A DNA stretch of 64,000 nt from Fulvia fulva (lineage: Eukaryota; Ascomycota; Dothideomycetes; Mycosphaerellales; Mycosphaerellaceae), in contig NC_063016.1 in assembly GCF_020509005.1 (NCBI RefSeq), positions 4,092,001-4,156,000 on the forward strand. The letters run 5' to 3'. Of the stretch, positions 44,449 through 57,700 are shown in pieces. The translations under genes and the position numbers were made by a program. The notes beneath the pieces are model-generated. The model did not search any database, was not told the origin of the DNA, and worked only from the letters and a program-made list of their open reading frames with translations. Position 1 is the first letter of the stretch; every line of letters starts with the position of its first letter.

Positions 44449-47400
44449 TATTAAGATGTAGCATCTTAAAGGGAGTCAATAATCAGGAAGTGATCTAGTA
44501 GCCTAAGGCATCTACGATAACTCAGCTTATAGAGAGATACCTTCTCTCCCCTTTAGCTTAGATAGACATCTAACACAATCAATATATTAGTTCCTAATAT
44601 ATTGCTATATACTCGTGCTATTAGTTAGTTGAAGATTGATCTCTTACTCTACTCCGCTACTATCTACCCGTACCTATTTAACAGGTTATAAGCCCGGGTT
44701 TGTGTAGGAACAAGAGCAACCTATATTAGTATAGGTTACTTGTATCCCTTGCTATCGTAGTAGAAAACATCTAGGAATTAGAAGTCTACCCCGTCTATCC
44801 TGTTAAGGAGCTTAGTTCGATACTAAGTAATAGGTAACCTAGACAAGGACTCTATGTGGCTTACTTAAAGCCAATACCTTGAAGATACTCTATAGGTAGA
44901 ATTGCATCGAGATACTATTAAGAAGGACTTTAAGTAAGTCATTTGAAGCTCTGCTAGGAGAGACAAACCTATGTCCTAGCCCCGAGACCTTATACCGCTC
45001 CTTCTTTACTTTACTAAGTAGGCCTTAGTATCCACACCTACGAACTTTCCTATTCTATACCAGAAGCCTTAGTAGGATCTGAGCCACTACCTTAGAACAT
45101 ACACACCTTGTTTCATTACATCCAATTTATTATAGATTTATACTAAGAGAAGACAGAGGAGAAGGGAGGCAAAATCCTAATTCTTAGGAGGGACAATTAG
45201 AAGAGATAATTCAACCTTTAGAGATATAAGATAGAGAGCCAATTAGCATTCTTTATAATTGATGACCTAATAGAAGTGTCTGTTGATAATATCAAGGGCA
45301 AGACTCTAAAACTCTAAGAAGAGGCTATAACTAAAGAGATCCTTAATACGCTAATATAGACAGGACATAATGTAGTATATAACTTCAGTATCCTTAGTAG
45401 GATTATAGAAGAAGATGAATTTGAGCTTGAGGGCTTATATAAATCTAGAAGAGCTGCTAAGAAGTGGGTGTATCTCTAGAACAAGTATAGCCAGGTGCTA
45501 CTAACCTATATACATGAGCTCACAAAGCAATTTGTGACCTTTAAGATAAGTAAAGAGTTCACTATTAGATCTATATAGACACACCTGGTTTCTCTTAGAA
45601 AAAGGATTGCTGATGTTAACCTAGAGGGTCAGCATTATAGGAAAGCTAATGTGAGGATGACCTAGCTCTTAAGCTCACTACCACCTGACTACTATATAGC
45701 CAGGGATACTATTATAGCTCAGCTAAAGATGGATCATAAAAGGACCTTAAAGATCCTTAAAGCTCAAGAAGCTAGGTTAGATCCCTCTAAGGCTAAGTAT
45801 AGCATAGTAGCCACCTAGGTCAAGCCCTTAGGTCTAGCATGACCACTCTCCTACCTTCTCTATAAGAAGGATCATCTAATCAAGGACTGCCCTAGTTTGC
45901 CTTAGGCAAGAAAGGTCCTTAGATCTCATTCCTAACCACTATCTTCCTAGAATATAATACATGTTAAGAAGAAGAGAACTCTACCACCCACTTTAAGGAG
46001 GACACTAAGAGAGAAGTCCTCTATAGAAGAACTTAAGAAAATGGTGAAGAAACTCAGCTCTGACATGCTGTTACTCTAGAAGAACTAGGCCCAGTCTTAT
46101 ACCTCTAAAGCAAAGAAGACTAGAAAAGGTTTTTCCGCCTAAGAGTCACGTGACTCATGCAGCTCATCCCTAGAGACAATGTCTAATGATGATAAGTATG
46201 ATGAAGTGGCTTACTTAACTATAGAAGTCCAAGGCAAGTTCCCCTCGTTAGAGTGGTTACTTGACTCCTATACTTCATCCTATATAACTGACCAAAGCTG
46301 CCTCTTTAGATCTATGACTCCCTTAATAAGGAAGAAATGGATCAAAGTACGAGGTGGGTTTTTATTGGCCACTTATATTAGGAATGTAGAGATGAGTAGG
46401 AGAGCTGGTAGAAAAGTTGTTTTAGAAGATATCCTGCTTATACCTAAGCTAGGAGTGAACCTAGTTTTATAGAACCAGTTTAGCAAGTAGTTTGGTGTGT
46501 AACCTCTATCATTTTCTCTAGTTTCCCCCTCTAGTAAGACTGTTGTCTAGACAAAGCTCCTTAGGGGGGTTCTATTTATTAATGAGATTTCTCCTCTCCT
46601 ATAAGAACGGGCACATTACTTATTATATATACTACTTATAGAGAATGCCTTTGTGACTGCTCAATTAGAGACCGACCTAAAGCAGTAAGAGCTTTAGTAT
46701 AGAAGATTTGTATACCTTAGGAAGAATTTGCTTCAGAATCTTTATAAGGTAACAGACTTAAAAGAACCCATTCCTATCCCTAAGGATAGCTTTCACTAGT
46801 GCAGAGTATGTTCAATAGTAAAGATAAAGAAGTACAAAGGCAAAGTTATAGAAAGAAGACCTAAAAGACTTGCCCTTGTATCTATTGACATATATAGCCC
46901 ACTACTAATCTTAAGACTAGGATTTAAATACTAGCTTAAGATTGTTAACAACTTCTCTAGGAAGAAGTGGACCTTTCCTCTTAGGAAAAGAGAAGATGCT
47001 CCAGTTGCTCTCTAGAACTAGAAGATCAAAGTAGAGAGGAAATTATTAGCGTAGCTAAAAGCAGTAAGACTTGACAATACAAAAGAACTTATTACATTAG
47101 TGAAGCAGTAGGAGAAGGATTTAGGGATTAGGCTCGAGCCGACTAAGGCATACAACTCTCTATAGAATGGACCAGTTGAGAGGTCAATACAAACCTTAGA
47201 GGACTCTATAAGGGCAATGCTTAAAGAGGCTAAAATGCCGGTTAAATTTTGGCCTAAAGCACTAGAGGCCCAAACTTATATAAGGAACAAACTGCTAAAT
47301 AGCCTAGATTACGATAGGTTCAAGGTTTCACTAGATAAGGCTTTTAATAGTATCAAACCGACCATTAACCATTTGAAAGTTTGGGGATACAAAGCTATTG

Positions 47401-50069
47401 TCTATATAGACATAAGATCCTAACCTCAATAGGCAAGAAGTGACAAGCTAATAAATAGGGGTAAAGAAGCAGTGTTTATTAGGTATATTAAAAACATAGC
47501 TAAAGCCTAGCTCTTTTGGGAACCAGACATAAGAGCTGTTAAACAACACACATATATAGACTTCTTTAAGGACTAGCCTAGAGGTGGTATAGGTCTTAAT
47601 GTTCTAACATTGAATCTACTAAGCAGTGTACTAGCTAGGAAGCCCTTAGGAAGGCCGAGGAAGAACGTATCCTTAGGACAATCTACCTACTATTTAGGCG
47701 TCTATTAGAGCACCCCCGAAATAGATCAGCCAATTAAGAGCCCTAAAGTCGCTCAGCCGAGAAAGCTGTTTATGCAACTTCCCTAACCTCCGGAGAACGT
47801 AGGGGAATTTCAGAAAATCGATTAGCCAATTGAGAGAAGCTCCCTAGATCCCTAGGAAATAGACGTTACTAGGTCATAAGTAACGGTCCCTAAATCATCC
47901 CTTGGAAAGAGAAAGGCTGACTATAATGTTAAGGGCTATGACATGAAATAGAAAACCCTAAAATCTATAGTCCCTAAGCCCGAACTAACCACTAAAGTAG
48001 GAGAAGCAATAGACCTCTTAGAGAACCTTACTGCTTTTCACTAAGCTTTCTTTATAGCTATACAATCAGTGGACAGTTCAATACTATAGGATAGCGAATT
48101 CCTAGAAGAAGTTAAGGAAATAGCCTTTGTAGCAACTGTAGAAGCTATTATATATAAGTAAGAGGTCCCAATTCCAAAATCCTACAAGGATACTATAAAT
48201 GACAAGAAATGGGGACATCTTTAGAAGGAAGCAATCCAAAAGGAACTAGATGCTCTATAGAGTAACAACACCTAGGAAAATTCTGTTCTACTAAAAGGAG
48301 CAAATCTAGTTACATTAAGATAGGTCTTTGATATTAAGAGAAGCATTAGTAGAGCTATTGAAAAGTTCAAGGCTAGACTAGTTATAAGGGGCTTCTTACA
48401 GAAGTTTAGTATTGACTTTATAGAGACATTTATACCTATAGTAAGACAGGACACCCTTAGGGTGTTTATAGCTATTGTGTATAAGAAGGATCTTCATCTT
48501 TACTAAGTGGATGTGAACAATGCATTCATAGAAAGCACCCTCTATAAAGACATCTTTATATTACCACTACTAGGAGTTGAGCTTCTACTAAACATAGTGT
48601 TCAAAATCCTTAAAAGCTTATATAGACTTAAGTAAGTAGCTAGAGATTGGAATCAACTCTATGTGTCAAAGCTTAGAGAGATTAGATTCATATAGTCAGA
48701 AGTGGACTCATGCCTACTTATCTATAAGAAGAGGGAGATCATAATCCTTATATATGTGGATGACATTCTAATTGCTACACCAAAGTTGATAGATGTTCTC
48801 TAGTTCAAAAGAGAACTTGGCAAGATCTTCAAGATCAAAGATCTAAGTGAACCTAAAAAGATCCTTAGCATAAGAGTCACAAGGGACAGGAAGAGAGGAA
48901 TCCTGAAACTTGACCAAGGACACTTTGTTAGGGACAGCCTAGCCAAGATAGGAATGAACTATAAGAAGGCAGCACCTACACACTCACCTATAGACAGCTA
49001 TAAGGCCCTCAAACCTTCAAGCCATATAGATAAGAGGTATAACAAGGCAGAGTACTAGAGTATTAATAGTACTTGGATATAGCTAGCAACAATTATAAGG
49101 CCAGACATTGCTTTTGCCCTAGGAAGGATAAGCTCATTTGTGAGTGACCTATCCACCTACCACATAAAGGCTTTGAAGAAGATCACTAGGTACCTAAGAT
49201 CATACCCTGATCTAGGACTTCAGTTCTCAAAGTCTAGAAAAGGACACCTTATTAGATACTGTGATTCTGATTATGTAATAGACAAAGCAGACAGAGTCTC
49301 AATCCTTAGGTATGTCTTCTTCCTCTGTAGGGCACTAGTTTCTTAGATAAGTAAGAAGCAAAAGTCTGTAGCAACATCTATAATAGAGGCTGAATATATA
49401 GACATAAATGTATATACGAAGTAGTCCTAATTCCTAGCTTCACTACTAAGAGAAATGGATTGTCTAGAGTTAGTAGGAGACTGTTCCTATCAACTAAGAA
49501 TCACTAGAAACCAGGAGACTGTATCAAATTTGAGACCAGTCCAATTAAGAGGTGACAATCAAGCTGCCCTCACCCTAGTAAAAGATGTACATGTTCATAA
49601 CAAGTCGAAGCACATTGACATTGCCTATAACGCTGTTAGGAAACTTTAGTAGAGGAGGCTTATTGCTATTAAGTACACCCTAACCTCTAAGATGGTTGTA
49701 GACGGGTTTATAAAACCAAAGACTAGTCTACACTTCTAGAGGTTTATAAGCTAGCTAAACCTGTCATAAAAAGGTCCAAGTACTATTGATAGGAAGTGAG
49801 TAGACTATAACCTCCTATACGAGATGAGTAGGAGTGTTAAGATGTAGCATCTTAAAGGGAGTCAACAATTAAGAAGTGATCTAGTAGCCTAAGGCATCCA
49901 CAATGACTCAGCTTATAGGGAGATACCTTCTCTCCCCTTTAGCTTAGATAGACATCCAACATAATTAACACATTAGTTCCTAATATATTGCTATATACTC
50001 GTGCTATTAGTTAGTTAAAGATTAATCTCTTACTCTACTCCGCTGCTATCTACCCGTACCTGTTTAATA
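44449..50069 (+). mobile_element. Copia-1, full-length Ty1/Copia retrotransposon, RIP-mutated
   Basis: Two 235 bp LTRs (44449-44683 and 49835-50069), starting TGTTAAGATGTAGCATC and ending TTTAACA in unmutated form. A primer-binding-type stretch GGTTATAAGCCCGGG follows the 5' LTR; a purine tract (GAGATGAGTAGGAG) precedes the 3' LTR. In order: gag (about 45200-46000), integrase (about 46800-47600, with NHLKVWGYKAIVYIDI), reverse transcriptase (about 48170-48960, YVDDILIATPK intact) and RNase H (about 49050-49740, GDNQAALTLVKD). Integrase before RT identifies Copia. Short intact frames (46179-46472, 47217-47423, 49140-49346, 49455-49649) are pieces of one broken polyprotein. The flanks do not match each other: left is LINE-3 family, right is Copia-C. 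Confidence 0.9.
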
Positions 50070-53000
50070 GCCTTAATATTTTCTCCTAGCCTTCGTAACG
50101 GTGTCTCTAATAATCCCCTATCGGAAAATTTCGCCCGAAAGGGCTTCCTCCTAATAGGATTGCGCTATAGCGCTCGACTTGGCTAGTTAGTAAAGGTGAT
50201 ACCAAGATCTATATCTCTCCCCTTCTTATTCTTAAACTAGTCGACGTGACTATACGCTTTTATTACTTTTATGTCGGGATCCTAGAACAGCTATTGTTTT
50301 GTAGTGTTCTCTAAGTAGCCCACAAATACGGCTTCTTTTCCTCGGTTCATCAACTTGTCTCTCCTTAAGCCTTAAGGTTAGGCTCTTAGGTCTATATAGA
50401 CTATAGCTTTGTATCCCTAGACGCGGAAATGGTCGACTAACGGTACTTAGCTAGTAAAGGCTTCTTCTAGTTAAAGAGCAATACTATTAATGATCGGACT
50501 ATTAGGCAGTCTGTTTCTGATCATAGTCTATGCTTATAAAGCTTCTAGCTAGAACTTAACTAGTATACTAGAGTCTTTAAGTATAGCCCGGACTATATTC
50601 TTAGAGGCTTAAATTGACCTTTCTATAGGTCCATTTTGAAGAGAGTTGTAGGCATTAGTTGTGTCTATCTAAGTGCCAAACTCCTTCTCCTACTCTTTTA
50701 GTAAGGCGAGAATTTCCTTTGTACTATCACTACGGATCGTAGATAGAAAGCACCTTGACTGCCGTTCTGCCTAGACCTTCTAATCCCGTAGGGCTATAGG
50801 AGCGTCGCTCCTAGCCTTCAAAGGGATTACCCATTTCTTCCTAGAGAAGTTGTCTACAATTTCAAGCCAATATTTGTATCCTAGCCTAGAGACTGCGCCC
50901 TAAAAAGGCCTATAGATGTCAATAGAGATAAGAGCTAGCCTCTCCCCTTTCCTCTCTATAGCAGGTCCTTTGAACTTCCTTATATTTATAAGGGAGTAGA
51001 CCTTGCAATTCTAGTGTTCAGAAGGAATAGGAATAGGATCTTTCTTGTTAGTGACTCTATATAGGTTTCTTAGTAGTCCCTTACTAAGGTGTACACATCT
51101 TCTATACTATAGCTCCTACTGATCTTCGGACTTAGTATTAGCTATAGCGGTACCGTCACGTTCTTAAGAGAGTATACTAGTATACTATAGCTTAAGAATT
51201 TCCGAGATCGAGTAGATAAACGGTACTCCTCCTCGAAGTTTAGTCTAGACAACGGGTTTACTAGACAAGGATTTTAGGGTGAAACTAGGTGGTTAGACAG
51301 CAAACTATTAGCTAAACTAATTCCACAAAACAAGACTAACTCTAAGGCTAGGAACAAACAGGACATTTTCTAAGACAATTTGCTTTCTAGAAGGACTACC
51401 TATTACTACACTTCCTATATATATAGCTTGTAGATAGCCACCCCTAACCTTAATCTACTTCCTCTTTTAAAGAGGCTTTAGTGTCCTGAATAGTGAATCT
51501 TGGTCAGTTATATATAATGATATATAAGAGTTAAGTAACTACTCGGACGAGGGGTACTTACCTTTAGCTTCTATAGTAGAATAGGCAACCTCATCAACAT
51601 TATCATCTTCTAATAGTATCTTAGAGTCTGATACATCTTCCTAGGTCGTATAGGCCCTTATAGGCTTACTAGAGGAGGCCTTTGGCTTACGGCTCTCCTT
51701 TATCTACTTTATAAGGTCCGTTATTACCTTAAGGACATTACGAAGGTTTAGTAATAATGACCTCCTACGAGGTAGTGACGGTTATCTCTTAGTAGGGTAG
51801 GTAACCCTAGCTAGTTTGTCCTTATTCCTAACAGCCTACTAAGCTGTAGAAAGGTGTAGGCACTTGCTTATAAAATGGTCACTATTATAGAGATGGCACG
51901 TAAGCTTGCCCTAGAAACCCTTCTTAGCGAACATAGCTATCCCTTAATAAATCATTGATTCTTGCTTCTCCCTAAGGATTGCAAGAATGTCTTATAGTAA
52001 GAGATTCACCTAGGCATTAATTGCATCGCGAATTGAGCCAAATGAGTCTAGTAGAGCTGCTAAGAGTTGCTAGATCTTTCTGTCCTTAGTCTTGATGTCT
52101 TAGAACTAAGGCGAGATTGAAACAGCCCTCCTTATAATTAAGCTAAGCTCCTACTAGGCGTTATCTATTGACTGGTCCTCTGTCATTACGAAATTAGTGT
52201 ATTGCTAAAGCAAACTTCTTCTAGTAGCGAGAAGTCTTCTCTTATATTTAGCTTTAGCCTATTCCTACAACTCCTTTATATACCGGATCTCGTATATTAT
52301 CTCTTAGTCATCTGTCGACAGACAGATATACATCTTATATAGGGCCGTTATATTGTGCCGTCTGTACGATGCCTTCCTTATCGCTTAATCTAAAGGAAGG
52401 GATGACTCCGATAATATAGAGGGTGTCGCTATAGATAGGGTTGTAGCGGGAATGTCCGTAATAATGTCTTCGAGGACCTAGTTAACCTACTTTGATACTA
52501 CGTATATTCTTATTAGCTTGAACTATGTTTCGTGGTTCTCTCTTATTAGAAGAGGTACTACTCTCTTTCTTATAAACCTAGTCTCGTTCTCCATTTTTTG
52601 TAAGTTAAGGGACAGGTTAGCTACCCTTAGGTAAAAGGATATATTCGGTCGTACGCGATCGGATCGAAGTGGGATAAACCGAACGCAAGGTTAATAGCGG
52701 AGAGGATGGCTATCCGCCGGGAAGAGGAGGAAAGTCGGTCGGTAAGGATCGTGTTAGTACTAAGACACTATAGCGTAACTCTCTTAGTAGAGGGGGTTTC
52801 TAAGACACTACGGCTCTCTTAGAATAAACAGTTAGTCGATACGAACGCGATGTCCGGAGAGCGACTCTTCTTAGTAAGCTCGCCTACTTGTCTAAGGTAT
52901 TAGTATAGGCTCCCTAACTCGGAGTCTAATAGTGCCTTACTAGGCTCTTTTACGTCTTATATACACCTATAGCACGGCTGTAGCTTCCTATATAATACGG

Positions 53001-53335
53001 GTGCGGCCTCTAGTCTACCTTCCTTTTGTTCTAAAGAGGAATAACTCTAATACGACTTTGTCGAGGGTAAAACACCGAGTTACTAACTCGGGCTTATAAC
53101 CTATTAAACAGGTACGAGTTACGTAGTAGTAGAAGACGGCGGATCACACGAAAGAGGGAGAAGGACCTAATAGGATAGCGTGTATCTATATATAGTATCG
53201 CCGGTATTAGTATAGGTAGATACTAGGTATCCGGATATTTGCTAGCCTATAGGCTAGCAAACCCTAGTTACGTAATCTAGTCACATGACACACCTATACC
53301 TATATGCTTGTCCTACGGCCTATATGTTCTTAACA
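50070..53335 (-). mobile_element. Copia-C, 5' half of a second Copia family (minus strand)
   Basis: A 234 bp 5' LTR at 53102-53335 begins TGTTAAGAACATATAGG and is followed by the same GGTTATAAGCCCG primer stretch as Copia-1. Gag begins at 52594 with MENETRFIRKRVVPLLIREN. Later come an integrase core (NAYNSLQNGPIERSI) and GYKAIVYIDLRA. The element ends abruptly at 50070, where Copia-1 starts, so RT, RNase H and the 3' LTR are missing. Stops are frequent. The LTR outside the termini is unlike that of Copia-1, so it is a related but distinct family. Confidence 0.8.
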
Positions 53336-53769
53336 TAGTCTAACGATCGCCTTATATTAGGGCGAGAGCCTGGCCTATAAGATATAAGGGTAAAAGCGAG
53401 AATGTAGGTACGAAGTATAGATACAAAAGGGTATAGTATAATTACTATATAAAACGAAAGACGAAGAAAGTAAGAGAGGCCTAGGGAAGGCCAGATATTT
53501 ATACGCGACCCTCGCGAGTACGTGTCCCCGTATTAATAGGGCTAACCCGTACGAAGCTACGCTTAGTAGCTTTGCTTAAAACCTTATTCTAACCTACCCT
53601 ACGTTCTAAGTCTTCTACGTGCTTCTTCTAGGGTCTAGCGTAGTCGCGGGTGCTCGCGGGAGTGCCGTGAGTTATATAGTTACAAGCCGAAGTAAATCTA
53701 TTAAGGTTTAGTAGAGGGGTGAATTTAGAGGGCTAGGTCCCGTAGTAAATGTTACGGGGCATATAATTC
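53336..53769. other. Unassigned RIP-type repeat DNA
   Basis: About 430 bp between the Copia-C LTR and recognisable LINE-3 coding sequence. CA-poor and TA-rich like its surroundings. It may include the LINE-3 3' end or a fragment of another element. No domain or terminal repeat recognised. Confidence 0.4.
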
Positions 53770-54720
53770 TTAGCGCTTATATACTAAGCTAGACTGTCAC
53801 TTCTTAACGACTTCTAAGCACTCTAAGGCTCTTCTGTCCCTACCTTCTATACACTCTATAGGGAGACTATAACACCTTATATATTACTCTTGCCTTATCG
53901 AATGTTACTCCCTATATAGACGCCGTAAGCCTCTTTATCGAGGCTTTATTAACTTACGCTCGACTCTAGGCTTTCTTAATCTATACATTCTAGCTTAGCT
54001 TCGGGTCGAGCTAGATCCCTAGTACTCGTAGCTCCGCTAATAGCTTAGTCTCGTAGCCTTAGATTCTTACCGCCGCCTTTATATTATAGTATATTCTCGC
54101 TTTACTAAAGTATATAAGTTAGTATTTTTTAGGGGCGAACCGGGTACTATACTTCTTTACCAACTCCTCGTAGTTCTTATACCTATCTTTAAGGAGGCGA
54201 CAGTTCTCTTCTATCGAGTCTAAATAGGCTAGAATATTTATGTCGTCTACGAATCCCGATACTAAGGTTTACGGAGAGGTAAGTAGGGGAATTAGATTAG
54301 ACATAAATATTAGAAACAGGATTAGGGAGAGAGAAGATCCCTAAGATATTCTAGCCTCTACCTTTACTAGGTCGGACGTATACCTTCCTAGGACTAGATA
54401 TGTCGTCTATTCCTAGAGAAAGGAGTAGACGAACTTCGTTACCTACTAGGGGATACCTTTCTACTATAGGATATATATTAGCCTTTAGTATAAGACGTTA
54501 TCGAAGGCTCCTACGATGTCGAGGGATAGTAAGGACGCTACTCGGTTCCTACCGTAGTGCTAGAGGGTCTAAATCTGCTCCGTAATTAGCTCTATTACTA
54601 TTAGTATCGATCGCTAGCTTCTTCCCCCTATCTATAGAAACTAGGAGTACGTAGTTGTCCTCGGCTAGCTACGTAAGTCTCTAGGCTACTATCTTTTCTA
54701 GGACCTTCCCTATCGTATTT
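53770..54720 (-). mobile_element. LINE-3, 3' half (RT palm onward), minus strand
   Basis: Minus-strand translation gives NTIGKVLEKIVA at the Gypsy-D junction, then SLSLILFLIFMSNLI and FVDDINILAYLDSIEENCRLL, the RT core of a Tad-like LINE related to but distinct from LINE-1. It continues 61947-63464 on the other side of Gypsy-D. The 61-codon plus-strand frame at 54400-54585 is a shadow. Confidence 0.8.
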
Positions 54721-54725
54721 AGAAG

Positions 54726-57700
54726 TGTTACGGGTAGCCCGCGACCCCCTACTATAGCTACGTTAGCCCGGCTGAACCGCGGACCTTCCGTATCGAGTTA
54801 GCGCGGCTTAGCTTTACTTTATGACTTCGCCGCGCCTCGCGCTCCTCTTTCGTAGCTTCGTAGAACAATAACTATCTCGTTTAGACCCTATAATACGCGC
54901 GCCCTTATAGTTTGTTCTACTACCCTACCTAGATCGCGGATCTAGGTAAGGGACGCGTAATAATAGGAGGAGACAGAACCGTAGAACTCGAGAACGCGTA
55001 GAGTCGTATTAGAACACAGAACACGGTAAGGCGTATAGCGCGTAGATACCTAGAGAACGTAACGTAGCGATATTATTAGTAGGTAGTCGCGCGCTCGTAG
55101 ACAGTTAGGATATAGGCACCGTTACGCCTCCCCCGAACCTAGACAATATGACTTTATAAATAGCAAACGGCGGTATACTACCGCTACCTAAGCCTAAGGG
55201 CAAAAGTAAGTAGCGTATATCTCTTTTCCCCGACCTCTCCTCTTTCCCTTAGAGTTAGATATAGGACGATAACCGGCGGGTTATAGTAGACACCGGTGTC
55301 GCGCTATAACAAGAGATTAATAAAGCTTACTAGAAGGCCTTCGAGCGAGAAGAAGGTAGTAAGATTGACTTTATAGAACTATTCGAGTTTAAGCTCGAAG
55401 AGAACCTAGGCGGCGACCTAGACGAGGTGTATCTATTACTCGACGAGGCAGAACACATTCTCGTATCCGAATACTAGAATGTTACCCTAGACAACCTTAC
55501 GACCCTTACATCCTAACACCCGAAGACTACCTACGACTTCGTGCTATAAGTAGTTAATACGGCGATTACTAAGGGCAGACAACTCGATATAATAGAGCGA
55601 GCTAACGACCTCTAGAACACCTAGTACACTACGCTATACACCGAATACGACCGTATCTATAAGATGCTACGAAGTAAAGAGCTTGTTATATATAAAATAG
55701 TAGTAGATCTTAAGAGTAAGAAGGATTACGACCTAGCTAAGTTATAAGAGCTAGAGAAGAAATATAAGGAAGCTAATAACCTATATAAGTAGTTTAGCGA
55801 GATCTACGAGAAGGAGAAGAAGAAGGCATAAGATACTAAGGTGAAGAACTAGGCCCTATAACAAGAAGTTGATGACCTAAAGGCTCGGCTTAAGGTAGGA
55901 GACACTATATAGAACGGAGGGAGGGGCCGCTTAGGCCGCCGACCCTCTCGTTCCCGCCTACGCGAGACCTTACTCGAGCAGCTATTACGTAGGTATCGCG
56001 AAGCTACTAGTAGAGGTAGCGGTAGCGGTAGTAGTAATAACGATAGAGACGACTATAACCGTAGTAACAATAGCCGAGGACGTGATAACAACCGTCCGCG
56101 ACTAGGACCTAACAATAGTCGTGACTCGAGAATACGTAATACCCGTACCTAGACACTACTAGTTGACCTTCTAGAACGTCTCTTTACTATTGACCGCACC
56201 CTTACTCGCGGTATAGAGATCGGTAAGGGTGTGCCTAACCCTAAGTACTTTAAGAACGATAATGACCCTAATTTCGATAGCTAGTACAGTAGTATTCTCC
56301 TAAAGCTAACTATAGTAACCTTCCGTACTAAGGCAGATAGTCTACGCTTTATATATAGGTAGACGTAAGGTAATCCTTAGCGAAGTATCAAGCCGAGGAT
56401 CCCTATGCCTAGACAGTAGTCCTTTAACGAGTTTAAGACTAGAGAAGAGTTATTAGATTAGATAATACGCTAATATAGTATACGTAATAAAGGAACTAAG
56501 GCTATAGTTAATATTGCTACCTATAAGTAAGAACAAGGCGAAACCTTTATAGCCTTCTATACACGCTACTCGAAGTTACGCGCCTAGATGTTATAGACCG
56601 ATAAGACCGAGCTTATACTATTCCGTAACCGACTGAACCGTAAGTACTTTATTAAGACCTTCGGCGACCGCGAAGTCGACCGCCGCCTAGATAGTATATA
56701 AGACGTTATCGAGGAGTACACCGTACTAGACGAGAGCTTCTACGAGACAGATCGACTATACCTATAGAAGGAGCGCCCCCGTAGTAATAGCAACTCGAAC
56801 GGTAATAGCAGCTAGAATAACTAGAATAACGGTAACGTAGTTACTAGTACCGCTACCGGTATAGTAGGTGCCTTAGTATAGCGCCTACTATAGTACGCTA
56901 GTACTAAGAAGAAGGAGGATCTGCCGACATATCTATAGAACCTACCTACGCTTAACCGTAAGTAGCGCGAAGACCTTAAGAAGTAGGGTAAGTACCACCG
57001 CTACCGTATAGGTTCTTACGTATCGACTAACCCTAAATGCCTAATATATAGGTACGATAGCGACTATCGCCCACCGCGTCTACGTAATACTACGCCGAAT
57101 CCGAACGCGAACCTTAGTTCCCTAGCCGCCGATCCGTAGTAGGGAAATAGTACGACCGCTACCTAAGCGTAGTAGATAGCGGTCACCTAAACTTCCTAGG
57201 ACAGAAAGAGCATAAGATTAAGAGATACGGAATATAAGAGACGGTAATAGACTATAGTAAGGAGCTTAAGATATCGGTATACGTACTAGATAAATAATAG
57301 CTAGCTATATACCCTCATATATTATTACCCGTAATAATATAATATAGAAAGGCTCGAGGCCTTATAGATTCTACTTCTATCTCTCTCTTTCTTGACTAGA
57401 AATTTATACGTAAATACACAATACGCCTAATCCCTTTGACGTAAAGCCGACGACTAATACTAGGAGATAGAACGGCTACTATACGGTAGGTTATATACGC
57501 GGCCCTTATAGACGTAGTTATCGGCGATCATTACGAGCAAATATTATACTACGTTACCGACCTCGAATATAACATCGTCTTTAGCCTACCGTAGCTTATA
57601 GCGTATAACCTAAACATCTTCTAGGAGATAGGCGAGGTGGCATTTAGATCGGATTACTACTTTGGTCACTATCTATAGAATAAGACATCGATAACAGTAT

